From the NCBI GenBank assembly GCA_004352715.1, contig SCFE01000013.1:1689534-1753533 (forward strand): a stretch of 64,000 nt of DNA. Reading direction: 5' to 3'. A model generated the notes under the pieces. It worked only from the letters and a program-made list of their open reading frames with translations. It was not told where the DNA came from and ran no database searches. Shown in pieces: positions 11,657-23,910 of this stretch (positions are counted from its first letter, which is position 1; every line of letters begins with the position of its first letter). The position numbers and the translations under genes were made by a program. This DNA comes from Hofstenia miamia. Taxonomy: Eukaryota; Xenacoelomorpha; Acoela.

Positions 11657-14600
11657 TATATTGATTTATTTAACCCTCCTTACGGCCAAAAATATCATTG
11701 GCACTTATTTTTCATATATGTAATTCATTTTAAATTTAGTTCATGTCGCTTAATGAAATTTTCTTAGAGTGAATAAATTTTTTTATGAATAGATATAAAT
11801 AGTTTTCTACCAGAAAATCTCTCTAGGATCTAAAGTTTTAAGAAATATTTAAGATATATGATTCAAAGCACAGATCGACATTAGCAGGTGACTAGCTAGA
11901 AGTTGCTGAAAATTAGATTGAAGACGTGAACATCTTGTTATGTAGTGAAATATTGAGTGCTGTGATGTGATTTTCTATAATGTGAAGCACATATTAATTT
12001 AGCGTATATTGGCTTTATATGTCACGGATCAAGAAGCTTACATGAATCGCGGCAAGATGTTTGTTGATTAGAAGTGGTAGAGGATTTTGGCGGTCTGATT
12101 TTCTGCCGTGGTCTTTTGTCTTCCGGCAAACAGGAAAGACAAAGCACCAAAAATCTCAGAAATTGGCGCTTTGTTCGTCTGAGGCACTGCTTTGAACACA
12201 TTATCTAAATATAATTTCTAAAAATTTTTTATATAAATGTTTATATTACTTGTAGTATCAACAGCAACCAATTATTACATATTTATATTTCACTTTAGCT
12301 CAAAAAATGTCTTTTAAAACGATATGTTATAGGATTTTTGTTTCTTATGTTTCATCTAAAAAGACACTTCCGATGAGACTATTCAAGTTAATTGAAAGTT
12401 TGCAAAAAACAATATAATTGTCTCATGACATTTCAGGCTGAATGAAATTTCTTGAATTACGCGACATTTTTGCATCATCATTGACATAAGTTCAAGTTTT
12501 AGACTGCGAGTAGATTCTTGAATTTCTTAGGCAAGAGGATTATGAATTAAATTAGTAAATTATTTGGTCATCTGCTGAAACCATTTGATTAATTTTAGAT
12601 GTTTTATAGTTTGCAACAACTATGTTTAATCTCAAAGATTCTGTTTTCTTTGAAATTGAATACAGCATCAATAGATGAATTCCACTTTAATCAATATAAA
12701 CAAATTTTAGCTAATAATTTATGAAAATTTCTGCAATGCGGATTTCTAGAATTTTAGTCTGATACAATTATTTCAACATGTAAAATTCGCCTGCATGTAT
12801 TATTCATGCAAATTTCATCAAGCAAACATCACATAATTTATTAACAAAGGAAACACTCATATCATCCGGAACGTTTTATCAAAGCCAAGTGAAAATATCA
12901 TCGCATAATTTCATTAGACGAATAGTCAATTTCGAGTGTGTGCCATTGAGCATTAACAGCAAAAAACTTTTTTTTTTATGTTTCTCACGTACTTGATTTG
13001 AAGACCTTTTTGTCTCTGCTTGATACTGCTAATGAAACTATAGAACTATTAATTTTATGCATGCTTTTAAAATATATCACAACGACTTATTAATTTAAAA
13101 GACACTAAATTCTCGTGCTGATGTCATGACCGATTTTCGATTCAAAATATCTGCGTTGATTAGTTTTAATCTTGGTACTCCACTCAGAACTTAGCCATGT
13201 CTTAGATATATCATTGAATTCAAGAGAGAAAAATTTATTTTGATTTAAGTATTACTTAGAGATCAATAATTTTACAAACCACCAACATACCAAATCTAAA
13301 TATGGTCAATAATTATTATTAATCTGGTATTATATGCATTCCACACTATAAACATACAGTAAATACGATGTACCCCACAAGAAAATAATTCAACAGCATT
13401 AGCACTTATAAATACTTTTTTCCGAAGATTTGCATCTAAAAAGAATTGAAAGCAAATTGGGCGATCTGCAGATTGGGAAGTGTTTAAACTCTCAACTCAT
13501 TTGAGAACAAGTTTATCTATTTGCAGGAATATTTTGGAAGGATTTTTTGTTCTGCAAAAACTTGATGGACATTCTGTGGTTGTCAAGTAAAAAATTTTTG
13601 AACTCATACCAGTTATGCCCTAAGCCACTTCTGTATGAAGGAGACATTTCAAAATATCGAAGTTAAAGATCAAGGCATTGAACTCAGCTTTAATTGAATC
13701 TTGAAACAAATGTTCTCTTCAAAATATGTATGACTTGAATGTATATATAATAATTGAATATTGACAAGCTATTGGCTAATGATTTTAGTATGCATATGCT
13801 TTTCAATTGATGTCTTTCGGCCATGTCTTGCCTTACACATTTTTTTATATAAAGATTTTAGAACATATTGAATTGTATGAAATTCTCTCTGTAGGAGACA
13901 CGTTAATGCATGACAGAGACAACGAAACAATGGGCAGACAATTAATTATTTAGGCAAGCATAAAGCATATTCAAAGCAGAAACGCAATTTATAATTGAAT
14001 TCATGTTCGCTAGTATTTCAAAAACTCCTTGTTAAAGATAAACGGTGATCGAATTAAGTAGTCTTGAAATTGAATGCCTTTTAAAATTGCTAAGTTTTTT
14101 AATTTATCGTCACAACCTTTCATGTCAAATAACGTTGCGCATCACTTAATTCAAATTATTTTTAGATCATTGCCATTTTAAAATTATTAAAATTTTAAAT
14201 TCAATGCTAAAATCAATTATTTGCACTGAATCTCCAGACGTTTTAATTTTAAAATTGTTTTTGAATATTTATTATCGACGAAGCAGCACGAGAAGTTTAC
14301 AAAGTGTAAGAATTTACACCGATAGTACGCAGATTAAAATTTATTTTTTTAATGCATTTGATTCAAGTTGAGAAGCAACGAACGATCCCTTCCAATATAT
14401 TTGCTAAAATTGCAAGATTGGTAAAGGGGTGATAATTTGAGAGTATGTCTTTTCCGTACCATTCTTTTGTAGAATTGGCGAAACAATAATATATGCTTGA
14501 GCTTCAAGGAAATATGTATCGGACCAAGCAATATAATTTAACCCGATTTACCGAGAGATGATGGTATTTGCATTGTTTATTTGTTAGTTTACTAAGGTAA

Positions 14601-15357
14601 GAGTATATTCAATGGAACCACTCTTGAATTCCCGCAATTGGAACTTCTAATAGATATTATCTTTAATGTTTCTGCACAAAATGTTGAGAAAAAATAATTA
14701 CCAACATGTGAATAAATTAGTCTTGTAGTTAAAATTAAAACTATTGGTTCAATTAAATTTCCCTTTAAAAATGTGCAACAATTGCAGTTTTTTTAGGAAA
14801 AAGGTGAGATAAATTGATTAACGACAAAAGAAATTTTACAAATGATTATAAAAATTGGGTCTGCCCAAATTACAAAATATCGCCTGAAGTAGAAATTTTC
14901 TAAAAAAGAAATTAGCAATATATTGTAAAATGAATGGCAATTTTCTAATTTTAGAAACCAGGTAGACAAGCTATAATTAAATTTAAGAAATTCTAACGTT
15001 CAATAATGAATGAAATAAAATTTGGCAACGTCGTCTGATTAATTAGAATATATCTCACGTTTAGATTTCCGCTTAGAGGAACAATAAATCAAATTATCTG
15101 TTATAAAAGTTGTTTTCCATCTTACGTCTGTCAGTTTCAGACAGTTATAAGTTATTAGAAAATGACACTTCATCGTGAAATCAGTTACCATCGTTATATA
15201 ATTTAAATTCTAGAATGAAGGCATTGTCAACTGACGATTGTTTGCAATGATCATATTTAATTGGAAATGTGTGAGTGATATAATATAGAATTATCAAAAT
15301 TGGGAACCAAGGCTAACTTATACTACTTCAACATAAGGATAAACTATATATGGTTGG
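11657..15357. other. Non-coding AT-rich DNA
   Basis: Nothing gene-like on either strand. One imperfect hairpin is listed separately (12109-12148). Confidence 0.6.
12109..12148. repeat. Imperfect inverted repeat (hairpin)
   Basis: GTCTTTTGTCTTCC faces GGAAAGACAAAGCAC across an 8-base loop. The arms are about 14 bases with small mismatches. It sits in a locally GC-richer patch (12040-12190). No element ends were identified. Confidence 0.5.
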
Positions 15358-15406
15358 GCTGTTATCAAGGCGATACTAAACAGTTTATTATCGCCTTGGC
15401 TGTTAT
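15358..15406. mobile_element. 33-bp palindrome flanked by exact 8-bp duplication
   Basis: GCTGTTAT at 15358-15365 and again at 15399-15406 encloses a 33-base near-perfect palindrome: CAAGGCGATA at the left and TATCGCCTTG at the right, with an inner TAAAC-A-GTTTA and one mismatched pair. An 8-bp target duplication is the hallmark of hAT (and some other DDE) insertions. The insert could be an extremely short MITE or a product of aberrant hairpin repair. Confidence 0.55.
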
Positions 15407-17479
15407 ATAATCTCAATGCCAACTTCAGGTTGCGGTAGAAGAACTACAGAGAAAGATTGCCATAAAAGGTGTTTATCTGTAAGTAATTTCCTAGCCGATC
15501 CTGCAATGAATTTGCTAATAAGCGTTCGCACATCCTTTTTACAATAGGCCATAAAACTAAGATGACTTCATTCACAAAGTTTAAGTGAACTGTTTGAAAT
15601 TTTGCATGATGAGAAAACTTGTGTAATTATAACGTCAATAAAAAATTGGTGGATCACTTTAAGTTAACGATTTGTATGCTGACGTTGGCATATATAATCT
15701 ATAATGAATGCGATCACTTATGACCCATGTGCCCCATATTTTTTAACCCTAAAAACACTATGATTATATTATCATACTCATTAATAGCTTTCTAAATCAT
15801 TTCCAGTTTACAGTATAAATATGTGGCACAAATGTACTAGTGAACAAATTTTAGTTACCTGTCAACATATAATCGTATTTTTCCAAAGGATATTAGAATG
15901 ATTCATTAAAACTGCTAACCCAGATTGACCCATTCCCTTTTACATACTTGCCCACAGCTATTTTACATATCTAAGACCCATTGATTCATAGACCTATTTG
16001 CATATATTTTCTTGAAGGAAGCAAAGTCAAATTAGAAATAGATTATATTACCCATGATAAGGTGACAGCGATTCTTTATTTTAAACTAATAACTTATATC
16101 TTTCCACTAATTTGATGTTAACAGATAATCCAATTGAATTGATTTAAAAATCTTACCGAATCCTCAACCTTATTTACTTTCACTCATCTGTTAAGAGAGT
16201 TAATGTATTTCATGTGCCGCAAATCAATTTCTCTAACGACAATTATAAGATTAGCCGTTTTTTAGATTGAAAGGTGATATATCTTGAAGCGTGAAATCAA
16301 ATATTATCTAGGTTAACACATTAATTATAGCATAGGGCGTGGTCTTCTGACAGAAAATTTGAAAAATAATGCAAATGTGGCATTTACGCTCATTAAAACT
16401 AGAACAATTTAACATATCGCTGCTTTGAAATGTAGAACAGGTATCAAGAACTGTTTCAAAGTACATATATCACATGATAGCACAATCTATTAATAATTTT
16501 CAATGAATTTTATGTCTATATTGATGATTTTTTAATGGTCTTAAACACGCGATTTATTAAAATGGCATTGTCAAAATTTGTTGGTTTATAAAGAAACATA
16601 CAAATCAAAGCGGAATTCTATATTTTTAATAGCAGTTTCTTCGCAGCTTAGAATATTTCGGCATTTATACACCGGTCTCAAGGCGTGCATATTTTTCCAG
16701 TCCTGCGCTAGACCATGTACAGATGATGCTTGAAATGTTTGATAAGTATTAACCTCCACGTATATGGTTTACAATGTTACGAATACCATTAACCAATCAA
16801 TCAGAACTGTCACTGCAATCTAGAGGGATTTGGGCTCAGCTTTATATTAAAACTATATATTAAATAATATTTCGAAAAATAATTAAAAAGTCATTCTGAC
16901 TATAAACTGAGTCTCTTTAATAAATTTCGCAACAAGCTGCTCTTCAAACAGCAATTGACATATTAATTGTATATAAAATGCAACATTTTCTAGTGGCACT
17001 TATACTGTATCACGAGAAATTACCTGTGTACTTGCAAAGTTAAACTCCATAAAATCTATTTAGAAAATATAAAGGACTATTTACTATTGTATATTTTGAA
17101 CATTGTCGCATACAAACGCAACATTGATGCGTATTGTACGTTTAAAACAGTAATTATGAAACTAACTATGAAGAGTTCGTAGACAATTTGTGGATGTTAA
17201 CGAAATTTAAAAAATCACAAACGCTAATTGGAACTCTAGAAACGCTATGCGGGGAGCACACGTGGCACTTTGAAAAGTTTGAATTTTTTAGCTGAAGAGT
17301 TCTTAGGTACAACTCGAAAACTAAAGAAATTTTTCCAACATCCTGGAAACTGATCTGCTTCTCTTGCTGATATCATAAAATTGTTAAAAAAAGAGATTCA
17401 AATATATATGCGTATGTGGCTCAGAATATTAAAGTAAACATTTGTAAAGATAGCTTCAGCAATTGTGAATATGAACCTG
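15407..17479. other. Non-coding AT-rich DNA
   Basis: No gene, repeat array or transposon end recognised. Confidence 0.6.
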
Positions 17480-18290
17480 GCAAACAGGGGGGATACTAAA
17501 ACCCTTTGTTAGCAACTTCCTAGGGCAAGAGTCAGGGTAAAGAAACCATAGAATATGTAAGAAAAAATTAAAACGAAGACTGGTAGTAGAAATTGATAAA
17601 TTATGGAAGTGCAGGGGTAGAGCTAGAAAGGCAAGAGACTATTTCAATTTGAGAGACAAAAGGGAAGATTAAAAAAAGCTTGATGTACTACTGAGGGACT
17701 AGAGATTCCGAATTAGCAGATCAAGAAATATGTTGAATAACAAAATTAATGAAGACATACAATTGGATGCATTTCAATTTGTTGAAAAGGTTCATTAGCG
17801 ACTAGCAAAACGTTAATGGAAAGTATGATGACCAAGTGACCTTTGTGGATGGTAGTGTGAAGACATTTCTAATCCAGAAGAACTTAATTCAAAAAATATG
17901 TCTGAAAATTACATGGAAACTTCATGTGTTTGAAGCAAGCGGATATGCTGTATAGAAGAATAGATTGAAGAGAAGCAGAAATGAGATTGAACAAAGAGCA
18001 GTGGATGTGAAGATCAATTGATCATCAATGGTAAGGAATTGAAAACATTAGACGAAATTAGCAATTGGTTACAGGAAGCAGCAGAGCGGCACAGATGTAG
18101 TGTTGAGGAAACTGTAGAAACAAAAGCCTTGCGATTAAATGAATATAATTATTGGCAACCTAGTGATTACTGCTGGAGGTCAGAAAGGGAAAAAGAAAGA
18201 GAAGCACTGATATTGGCAAAAGAGAAATCATTCAAAGCAACTGGATGAAGAGATGACAGAATGAGTACAAGTTCAAATATGATTAAGACA
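17480..18290 (+). pseudogene. Retroelement-like coding relic (gag-like?), unrecognised
   Basis: Purine-rich plus-strand sequence unlike its AT-rich neighbours, with short open stretches in changing frames. They give charged peptides such as CRGRARKARDYFNLRDKR (about 17620) and, in the longest frame (18018-18248), MIINGKELKTLDEISNWLQ followed by a Glu/Lys-rich tail. This resembles a decayed structural protein of an LTR retroelement. An LTR-like segment follows at 18600-18880, which supports that reading. I cannot assign a clade. Confidence 0.25.
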
Positions 18291-18599
18291 AAGTAAGAAA
18301 AGCATGAGCATATGTCACAGGCAATCAGAAAAACTAGAAAATATTAATACTATGGGAAGTCAAAATGCAAATTCGTGCAAGCAAAGAGCCTGAATGTAAT
18401 TCTTAAAGATACAGATTAAGAAAACCTGATGCAAGAAAAGAGACAATATGGACAATCATGAACAGTTGGTAGCAAAAATAAAACTCTGCTTGGTGAAAAA
18501 AATTCGAATCAGTACCAGTAGTATTTGGGGCATTATGGTTACAGGAAACAAGAATAATTAGAGGTTTCAAATTACCTACGTTGTGATAGCAGAAGAGCA

Positions 18600-18880
18600 A
18601 ATGACAGCACTACTATGTATAGCTATCTTCTAATTGAAGGCTTGCAGACTTCCCTAGAAAGGATCAGTTTGCTGAGTTGTGGTCACATAATGAATAATAA
18701 TGATCAGCTTAGAACAAGTTGGATCTATATATAAGGCCAGGCAAACATTCAGCCTTCAAGTTTGGCCAATACTATTTGCCGGGATGACAATGCATATAGA
18801 TTGCTTTTAATTTCGTTTGTGTTTTAATAAATATTCGTCTATATAGGTGTGAAAAAATTGCTTGAAAAGAGCAATCCCAT
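18600..18880 (+). repeat. Possible LTR with TATA box and poly(A) signal
   Basis: TATATATAAG at 18726-18735 is followed by a GC-richer leader and AATAAA at 18826-18831, about 100 bases downstream. That is the compact promoter-to-poly(A) layout of an LTR. The boundaries and the partner LTR were not found, so this could be a solo LTR or an unrelated promoter. Confidence 0.25.
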
Positions 18881-19957
18881 ACCTAATACGGGCCTCATAT
18901 TAACGATAAAAACTTGAGGGCGGATTTGCATATAGATCACTTGTGGCGAAGAATAAAACGGTATAACCGTAAACTCTTTCTTACGATGTCCCACTATTAA
19001 AATTTATAAACATTACTAACATTTTCACAAACCGAAACTCCATTTTCATTCCATTTCTGGACGAGATTTGTTTAAGTAAAACCAAGGATTCTGTTTATAT
19101 ATAAATTGAGTTAATTAATGTCTTTTGAGCTGCCAATTATCTTAATGTACGTTACATTGATAAGCAATTTAGAAATAAATCTAAGACAAGAAAGGGTTAG
19201 ACAACAGTCTCTGTGCCAATAAAGCGTATTATTAAACCAAATTAGCAGAGCAATGTTCTAAATTTAATTTATAGTGACATTGTTTGGGGATACATATTAT
19301 GTATATGTTATTATGTTTGGTGTTTTTTTATAGTAATTTTCATATATAATGGGTGCCTGTTATTGCCAAATACTTTCCTGCCTGAAATTTATAAATTTAT
19401 ATATTCAATTTGGACACTTATCCTAGCTTGGATAAATTATTAGTCTCACAGATTGTGCTGTAAATAATGAATGTTAGATATATAGCATCATTCTTTCTCT
19501 TGTTTGAAATATATATAGTAGCGAGCAAAATGTTCAAAACGATTGTACCAAAAGGAGAAAATCCTTAATATGAAGGCCTATGGAACCCATAAACTCTAAA
19601 ATATTCAGCATTTTTCTAGTCTCAATACATAAGAAATAGAAAACCTCCGTATTCGGAAAAAAAACGATTTTTTACCTAATAATTGGTTCATTTTACGCCA
19701 CAACCGAAGGTTTTCATAAAAAATGAATAGTGTGACGTGGAAATGTGATGTGCTACTCGAATACAGAAAAATCAATAGCGAGACACTATCTTAATAACTT
19801 TTTTATTCAGAATAGGTTTACGAGTTGTTTTAGTATATTGCTAACTAAGTCTAGAAAGAACGCAGAAAATTTGAAGGACTCAATAGGGATGTTATGAAGG
19901 ATTTTCTAATATAAAACTATCGTTCTGAAGATTTGTTTGGTAATATATATATATATA
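18881..19957. other. Non-coding AT-rich DNA ending in a TA run
   Basis: No gene seen. It ends in a (TA)n tract that runs into the next gap. Confidence 0.6.
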
Positions 19958-20385
19958 NNNNNNNNNNNNNNNNNNNNNNNNNNNNNNNNNNNNNNNNNNN
20001 NNNNNNNNNNNNNNNNNNNNNNNNNNNNNNNNNNNNNNNNNNNNNNNNNNNNNNNNNNNNNNNNNNNNNNNNNNNNNNNNNNNNNNNNNNNNNNNNNNNN
20101 NNNNNNNNNNNNNNNNNNNNNNNNNNNNNNNNNNNNNNNNNNNNNNNNNNNNNNNNNNNNNNNNNNNNNNNNNNNNNNNNNNNNNNNNNNNNNNNNNNNN
20201 NNNNNNNNNNNNNNNNNNNNNNNNNNNNNNNNNNNNNNNNNNNNNNNNNNNNNNNNNNNNNNNNNNNNNNNNNNNNNNNNNNNNNNNNNNNNNNNNNNNN
20301 NNNNNNNNNNNNNNNNNNNNNNNNNNNNNNNNNNNNNNNNNNNNNNNNNNNNNNNNNNNNNNNNNNNNNNNNNNNNNNNNNNNNN
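19958..20385. other. Assembly gap (428 N)
   Basis: The gap starts inside a (TA)n tract and ends exactly at the TA that flanks the MITE at 20388. Open frames crossing it are artefacts. Confidence 0.95.
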
Positions 20386-20387
20386 TA

Positions 20388-20807
20388 CAGGGTGCCCAGC
20401 AAAAAGTCAAGAAATTTGCAAACTCTTTCAAAATCGCTTTATTAAATTAATAAACATAACTAACTGATTAACATTCTAACTTGATTAAATCATTTTTGTT
20501 TTATTCAATGCTTCATTTAGAAATAATTTCATAAGCATTAATTATGACTTCTGAGCAAGTGACCGATTTTCAGCGCGAAGTAATTGTACTTTTTAAAACA
20601 GAAAACTCGACATGGGGCCTCTCTAAGACTCCAATCTTGTTATGACAGTGATGGCTCACATTTCGAACATTTCCTCTGAACTCTTTCATTGTAATATTCA
20701 ATAAAACATTGAAAAGTTTAATGTTAATCAGTTAGTTATGTTTATTAATTTAATAAAGCGATTTTGAAAGAGTTAGCAAATTTCTTGACTTTTTGCTGGG
20801 CACCCTG
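20388..20807 (+). mobile_element. Tc1/mariner-type MITE with 88-bp TIRs
   Basis: A 420-bp element whose ends, 20388-20475 and 20720-20807, are inverted repeats of 88 bp with one mismatch seen by eye. They begin CAGGGTGCCCAGCAAAAAGT. Both sides abut TA (20386-20387 and 20808-20809), the target duplicated by Tc1/mariner elements, and it sits in a (TA)n tract. The interior has room only for a stub of a protein, so it depends on a transposase made elsewhere. The near-identical TIRs point to a fairly recent insertion. Confidence 0.9.
20544..20628 (+). pseudogene. Truncated N-terminus of a transposase inside the MITE
   Basis: An ATG at 20544 opens a frame beginning MTSEQVTDFQREVIVLFK for about 28 codons, then the reading is lost to stops. 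Its position just inside the 5' TIR and its helix-forming character fit the start of a Tc1/mariner DNA-binding domain. If so, the MITE arose by internal deletion of an autonomous copy. Confidence 0.4.
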
Positions 20808-20952
20808 TATATATATATATATATTATACTTGAACTTAAGTAATAAATTGATATTCCCCATGTCACCATATGAAGTCCTATGCAATATAAACGCCCATGT
20901 GTTTTTAAGCGAATTACTATAATTATATAATAAATTTATTTATACATACTAT

Positions 20953-21952
20953 NNNNNNNNNNNNNNNNNNNNNNNNNNNNNNNNNNNNNNNNNNNNNNNN
21001 NNNNNNNNNNNNNNNNNNNNNNNNNNNNNNNNNNNNNNNNNNNNNNNNNNNNNNNNNNNNNNNNNNNNNNNNNNNNNNNNNNNNNNNNNNNNNNNNNNNN
21101 NNNNNNNNNNNNNNNNNNNNNNNNNNNNNNNNNNNNNNNNNNNNNNNNNNNNNNNNNNNNNNNNNNNNNNNNNNNNNNNNNNNNNNNNNNNNNNNNNNNN
21201 NNNNNNNNNNNNNNNNNNNNNNNNNNNNNNNNNNNNNNNNNNNNNNNNNNNNNNNNNNNNNNNNNNNNNNNNNNNNNNNNNNNNNNNNNNNNNNNNNNNN
21301 NNNNNNNNNNNNNNNNNNNNNNNNNNNNNNNNNNNNNNNNNNNNNNNNNNNNNNNNNNNNNNNNNNNNNNNNNNNNNNNNNNNNNNNNNNNNNNNNNNNN
21401 NNNNNNNNNNNNNNNNNNNNNNNNNNNNNNNNNNNNNNNNNNNNNNNNNNNNNNNNNNNNNNNNNNNNNNNNNNNNNNNNNNNNNNNNNNNNNNNNNNNN
21501 NNNNNNNNNNNNNNNNNNNNNNNNNNNNNNNNNNNNNNNNNNNNNNNNNNNNNNNNNNNNNNNNNNNNNNNNNNNNNNNNNNNNNNNNNNNNNNNNNNNN
21601 NNNNNNNNNNNNNNNNNNNNNNNNNNNNNNNNNNNNNNNNNNNNNNNNNNNNNNNNNNNNNNNNNNNNNNNNNNNNNNNNNNNNNNNNNNNNNNNNNNNN
21701 NNNNNNNNNNNNNNNNNNNNNNNNNNNNNNNNNNNNNNNNNNNNNNNNNNNNNNNNNNNNNNNNNNNNNNNNNNNNNNNNNNNNNNNNNNNNNNNNNNNN
21801 NNNNNNNNNNNNNNNNNNNNNNNNNNNNNNNNNNNNNNNNNNNNNNNNNNNNNNNNNNNNNNNNNNNNNNNNNNNNNNNNNNNNNNNNNNNNNNNNNNNN
21901 NNNNNNNNNNNNNNNNNNNNNNNNNNNNNNNNNNNNNNNNNNNNNNNNNNNN
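20953..21952. other. Assembly gap of exactly 1000 N
   Basis: The round length indicates an estimated or arbitrary gap. No shared sequence was seen at its two edges. Confidence 0.95.
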
Positions 21953-23744
21953 TTGAAATGATTTCAAAAAGCAGCAAATAATATATTTGATCCATGCATT
22001 TTTTTGCCAAAATTGGTAAAAATTATGAATATAATTTGAAATCCAAGGTTCTTGATTCATAGTTCCAGTCATATGTTGCTCCCAGCACCACTGAAATATT
22101 TAGTCTCACATCCGAGTCCCACGGGACTACAACCAGTAAATCCCGTGCGCAGAATGATACCTCGGAAATCCTGTAATTGCGTATACACCTATTTTTGTTA
22201 AAAAAATAACATGTAGTATTCGCACCTGCTTCAATCAAATTGCATTTGTGCAAGCCCAGCAACTTTTAAGATATATTTAGGTTTATTAACACGCAATTTC
22301 AACATTTATGTAATTTATAAAGCATTAAATGAATGTTCGAAATATTTTTGATTTCTTGAATTATACCAACACATTTCTTTTAGAATATTGCAGTGGTTGT
22401 CAATATTGCAAATGTTATTAAACTTTAAACTATCTTGCATCATGGTTTAGTACATAATTCGTTATATATTTGAAAGAAGTGATGTTTTCCTGTCTAAATG
22501 ATGAGTCGTTTTCAAAAATAAATAGGTTTATTTCTTGGAGTAAGAGTATGGAAGATATATACAGTTTAACTGCTGACTGGTATGAGTGGTTCGGGGCGTT
22601 GTTCGTTGCATATTGCTGATTAGGACAGGATAGGTAAGGCACCTGTTACACTTGACGAGTATTCGGTCTTTCTTTACACACTAATATGTAGAATGGTATT
22701 TGGGCTGGTCTATTTCTGTTCTAGACAAACAAATGAAATTGAGTGCTCGTGTGTTTCAATCTTTTAACTTTGTAATTCAAAATCGTGTTGGTTACGCGGT
22801 TTGATAAGACCCGCACAATAATTTGTGTTGATTAAACAATCATCAAGATAACTGTGACATAACAGGGTGAAAAAACTCGCCACTCCCATAGTTGAGTTTC
22901 CAAATTATGGTCTTTAAAATACTAAACATTGTGAAGGTAAAATACTAAAAATTGTGAAGGAAGAATAGTATCAATATAAAATTAAACCTTATTATTTCTA
23001 GATTCAGTTAAAGATTCTGGTGTATCTGTTATTGTGTAAATTTTAGTATTCTGTCCCAAATTAACTTATCACGGTCATATATTAAATTTCATTGCAATAC
23101 ACTAAATTTCTGAACTATTTTGCAAGAGATTTAGTTATTGGCCTATGGGAAATTCCTTGGCAAAGCGCAACTGATATGTGAATTATTAAAAATTAATGCC
23201 TTCACAATTACTGATACCACATGCTTTTTAAACGTACGCCGTCCACCGAAGTCATTTATTATTAAAGCATGGTATCCAACAACACAGGAGTTAAGAATAA
23301 TTTAATCAATTTAGAAGGAATCAATCAATTTTCTTATTATAGCAGAACAGAAAATAAATAATATATCAGCACAGTAAATGTTTCTTAACTGCTCTAATTA
23401 ATTATAAATGGAATTGTCCAGACATCGAGAAAAACTAAATTGCTTTCCAATTCTACAAAGCAGCATTGCCTGAAATGCTTGAAAAAAGTGATGGGGCACA
23501 TAAACTTGTTACATTTAATTAGTTAAAATATGTAGTAAAATTATGGTAAGCATATATAATTTTCAAATATTTTATTTATATTTATAAATTTATTTTAAGG
23601 CAATATAATCTCAAAATAGTATTCAAGCAAACGTTTGTAGAAAATTAACGTTAAAAACATGCAAATATTACATTGAAAGCAGATACATATGCATATGTGG
23701 GTATTTTTCCGTTGTCCTCTTCTTCCCCCCTTCAAATTTTTGCA
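21953..23744. other. Non-coding AT-rich DNA
   Basis: No gene seen. A short imperfect tandem duplication (AAAATACTAAA-ATTGTGAAGG, two copies) lies at about 22916-22961. Short open frames on the minus strand (22023-22262, 22430-22642) have no recognisable features. Confidence 0.55.
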
Positions 23745-23880
23745 AAAACCCAAATCATAACCTTAACTCTAAACCTAATCCTAACCATATCCGCAACCAT
23801 AACCCTAACCCCAACCCAAAATATAACCCTAATGCCCTAACTCAATTCTGCCTTAACCCTAATCTTACCCTAAACCATAG
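23745..23880. repeat. Degenerate interstitial telomere-like repeats (CCCTAA)n
   Basis: About 135 bases made of CCCTAA, CCTAA and close variants (for example CATAACCCTAACCCCAACCC). With CCCTAA on the plus strand, the G-rich strand is the minus strand, so an ancestral chromosome end would have lain to the left. The repeat type is TTAGGG. The block is 30 bases from the satellite array. Confidence 0.8.
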
Positions 23881-23910
23881 GCTTAAACTCAGCTGTGCTC
23901 AGGGGGCTTT

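Noticed and set aside
19892-20467. Several open frames of 160-180 codons on both strands
   Set aside because: They consist almost entirely of the N gap, and the real sequence is a TA run and a MITE end.
20936-22072. Two minus-strand frames of more than 350 codons
   Set aside because: They cross the 1000-N gap, with only about 40 real residues and no domain.
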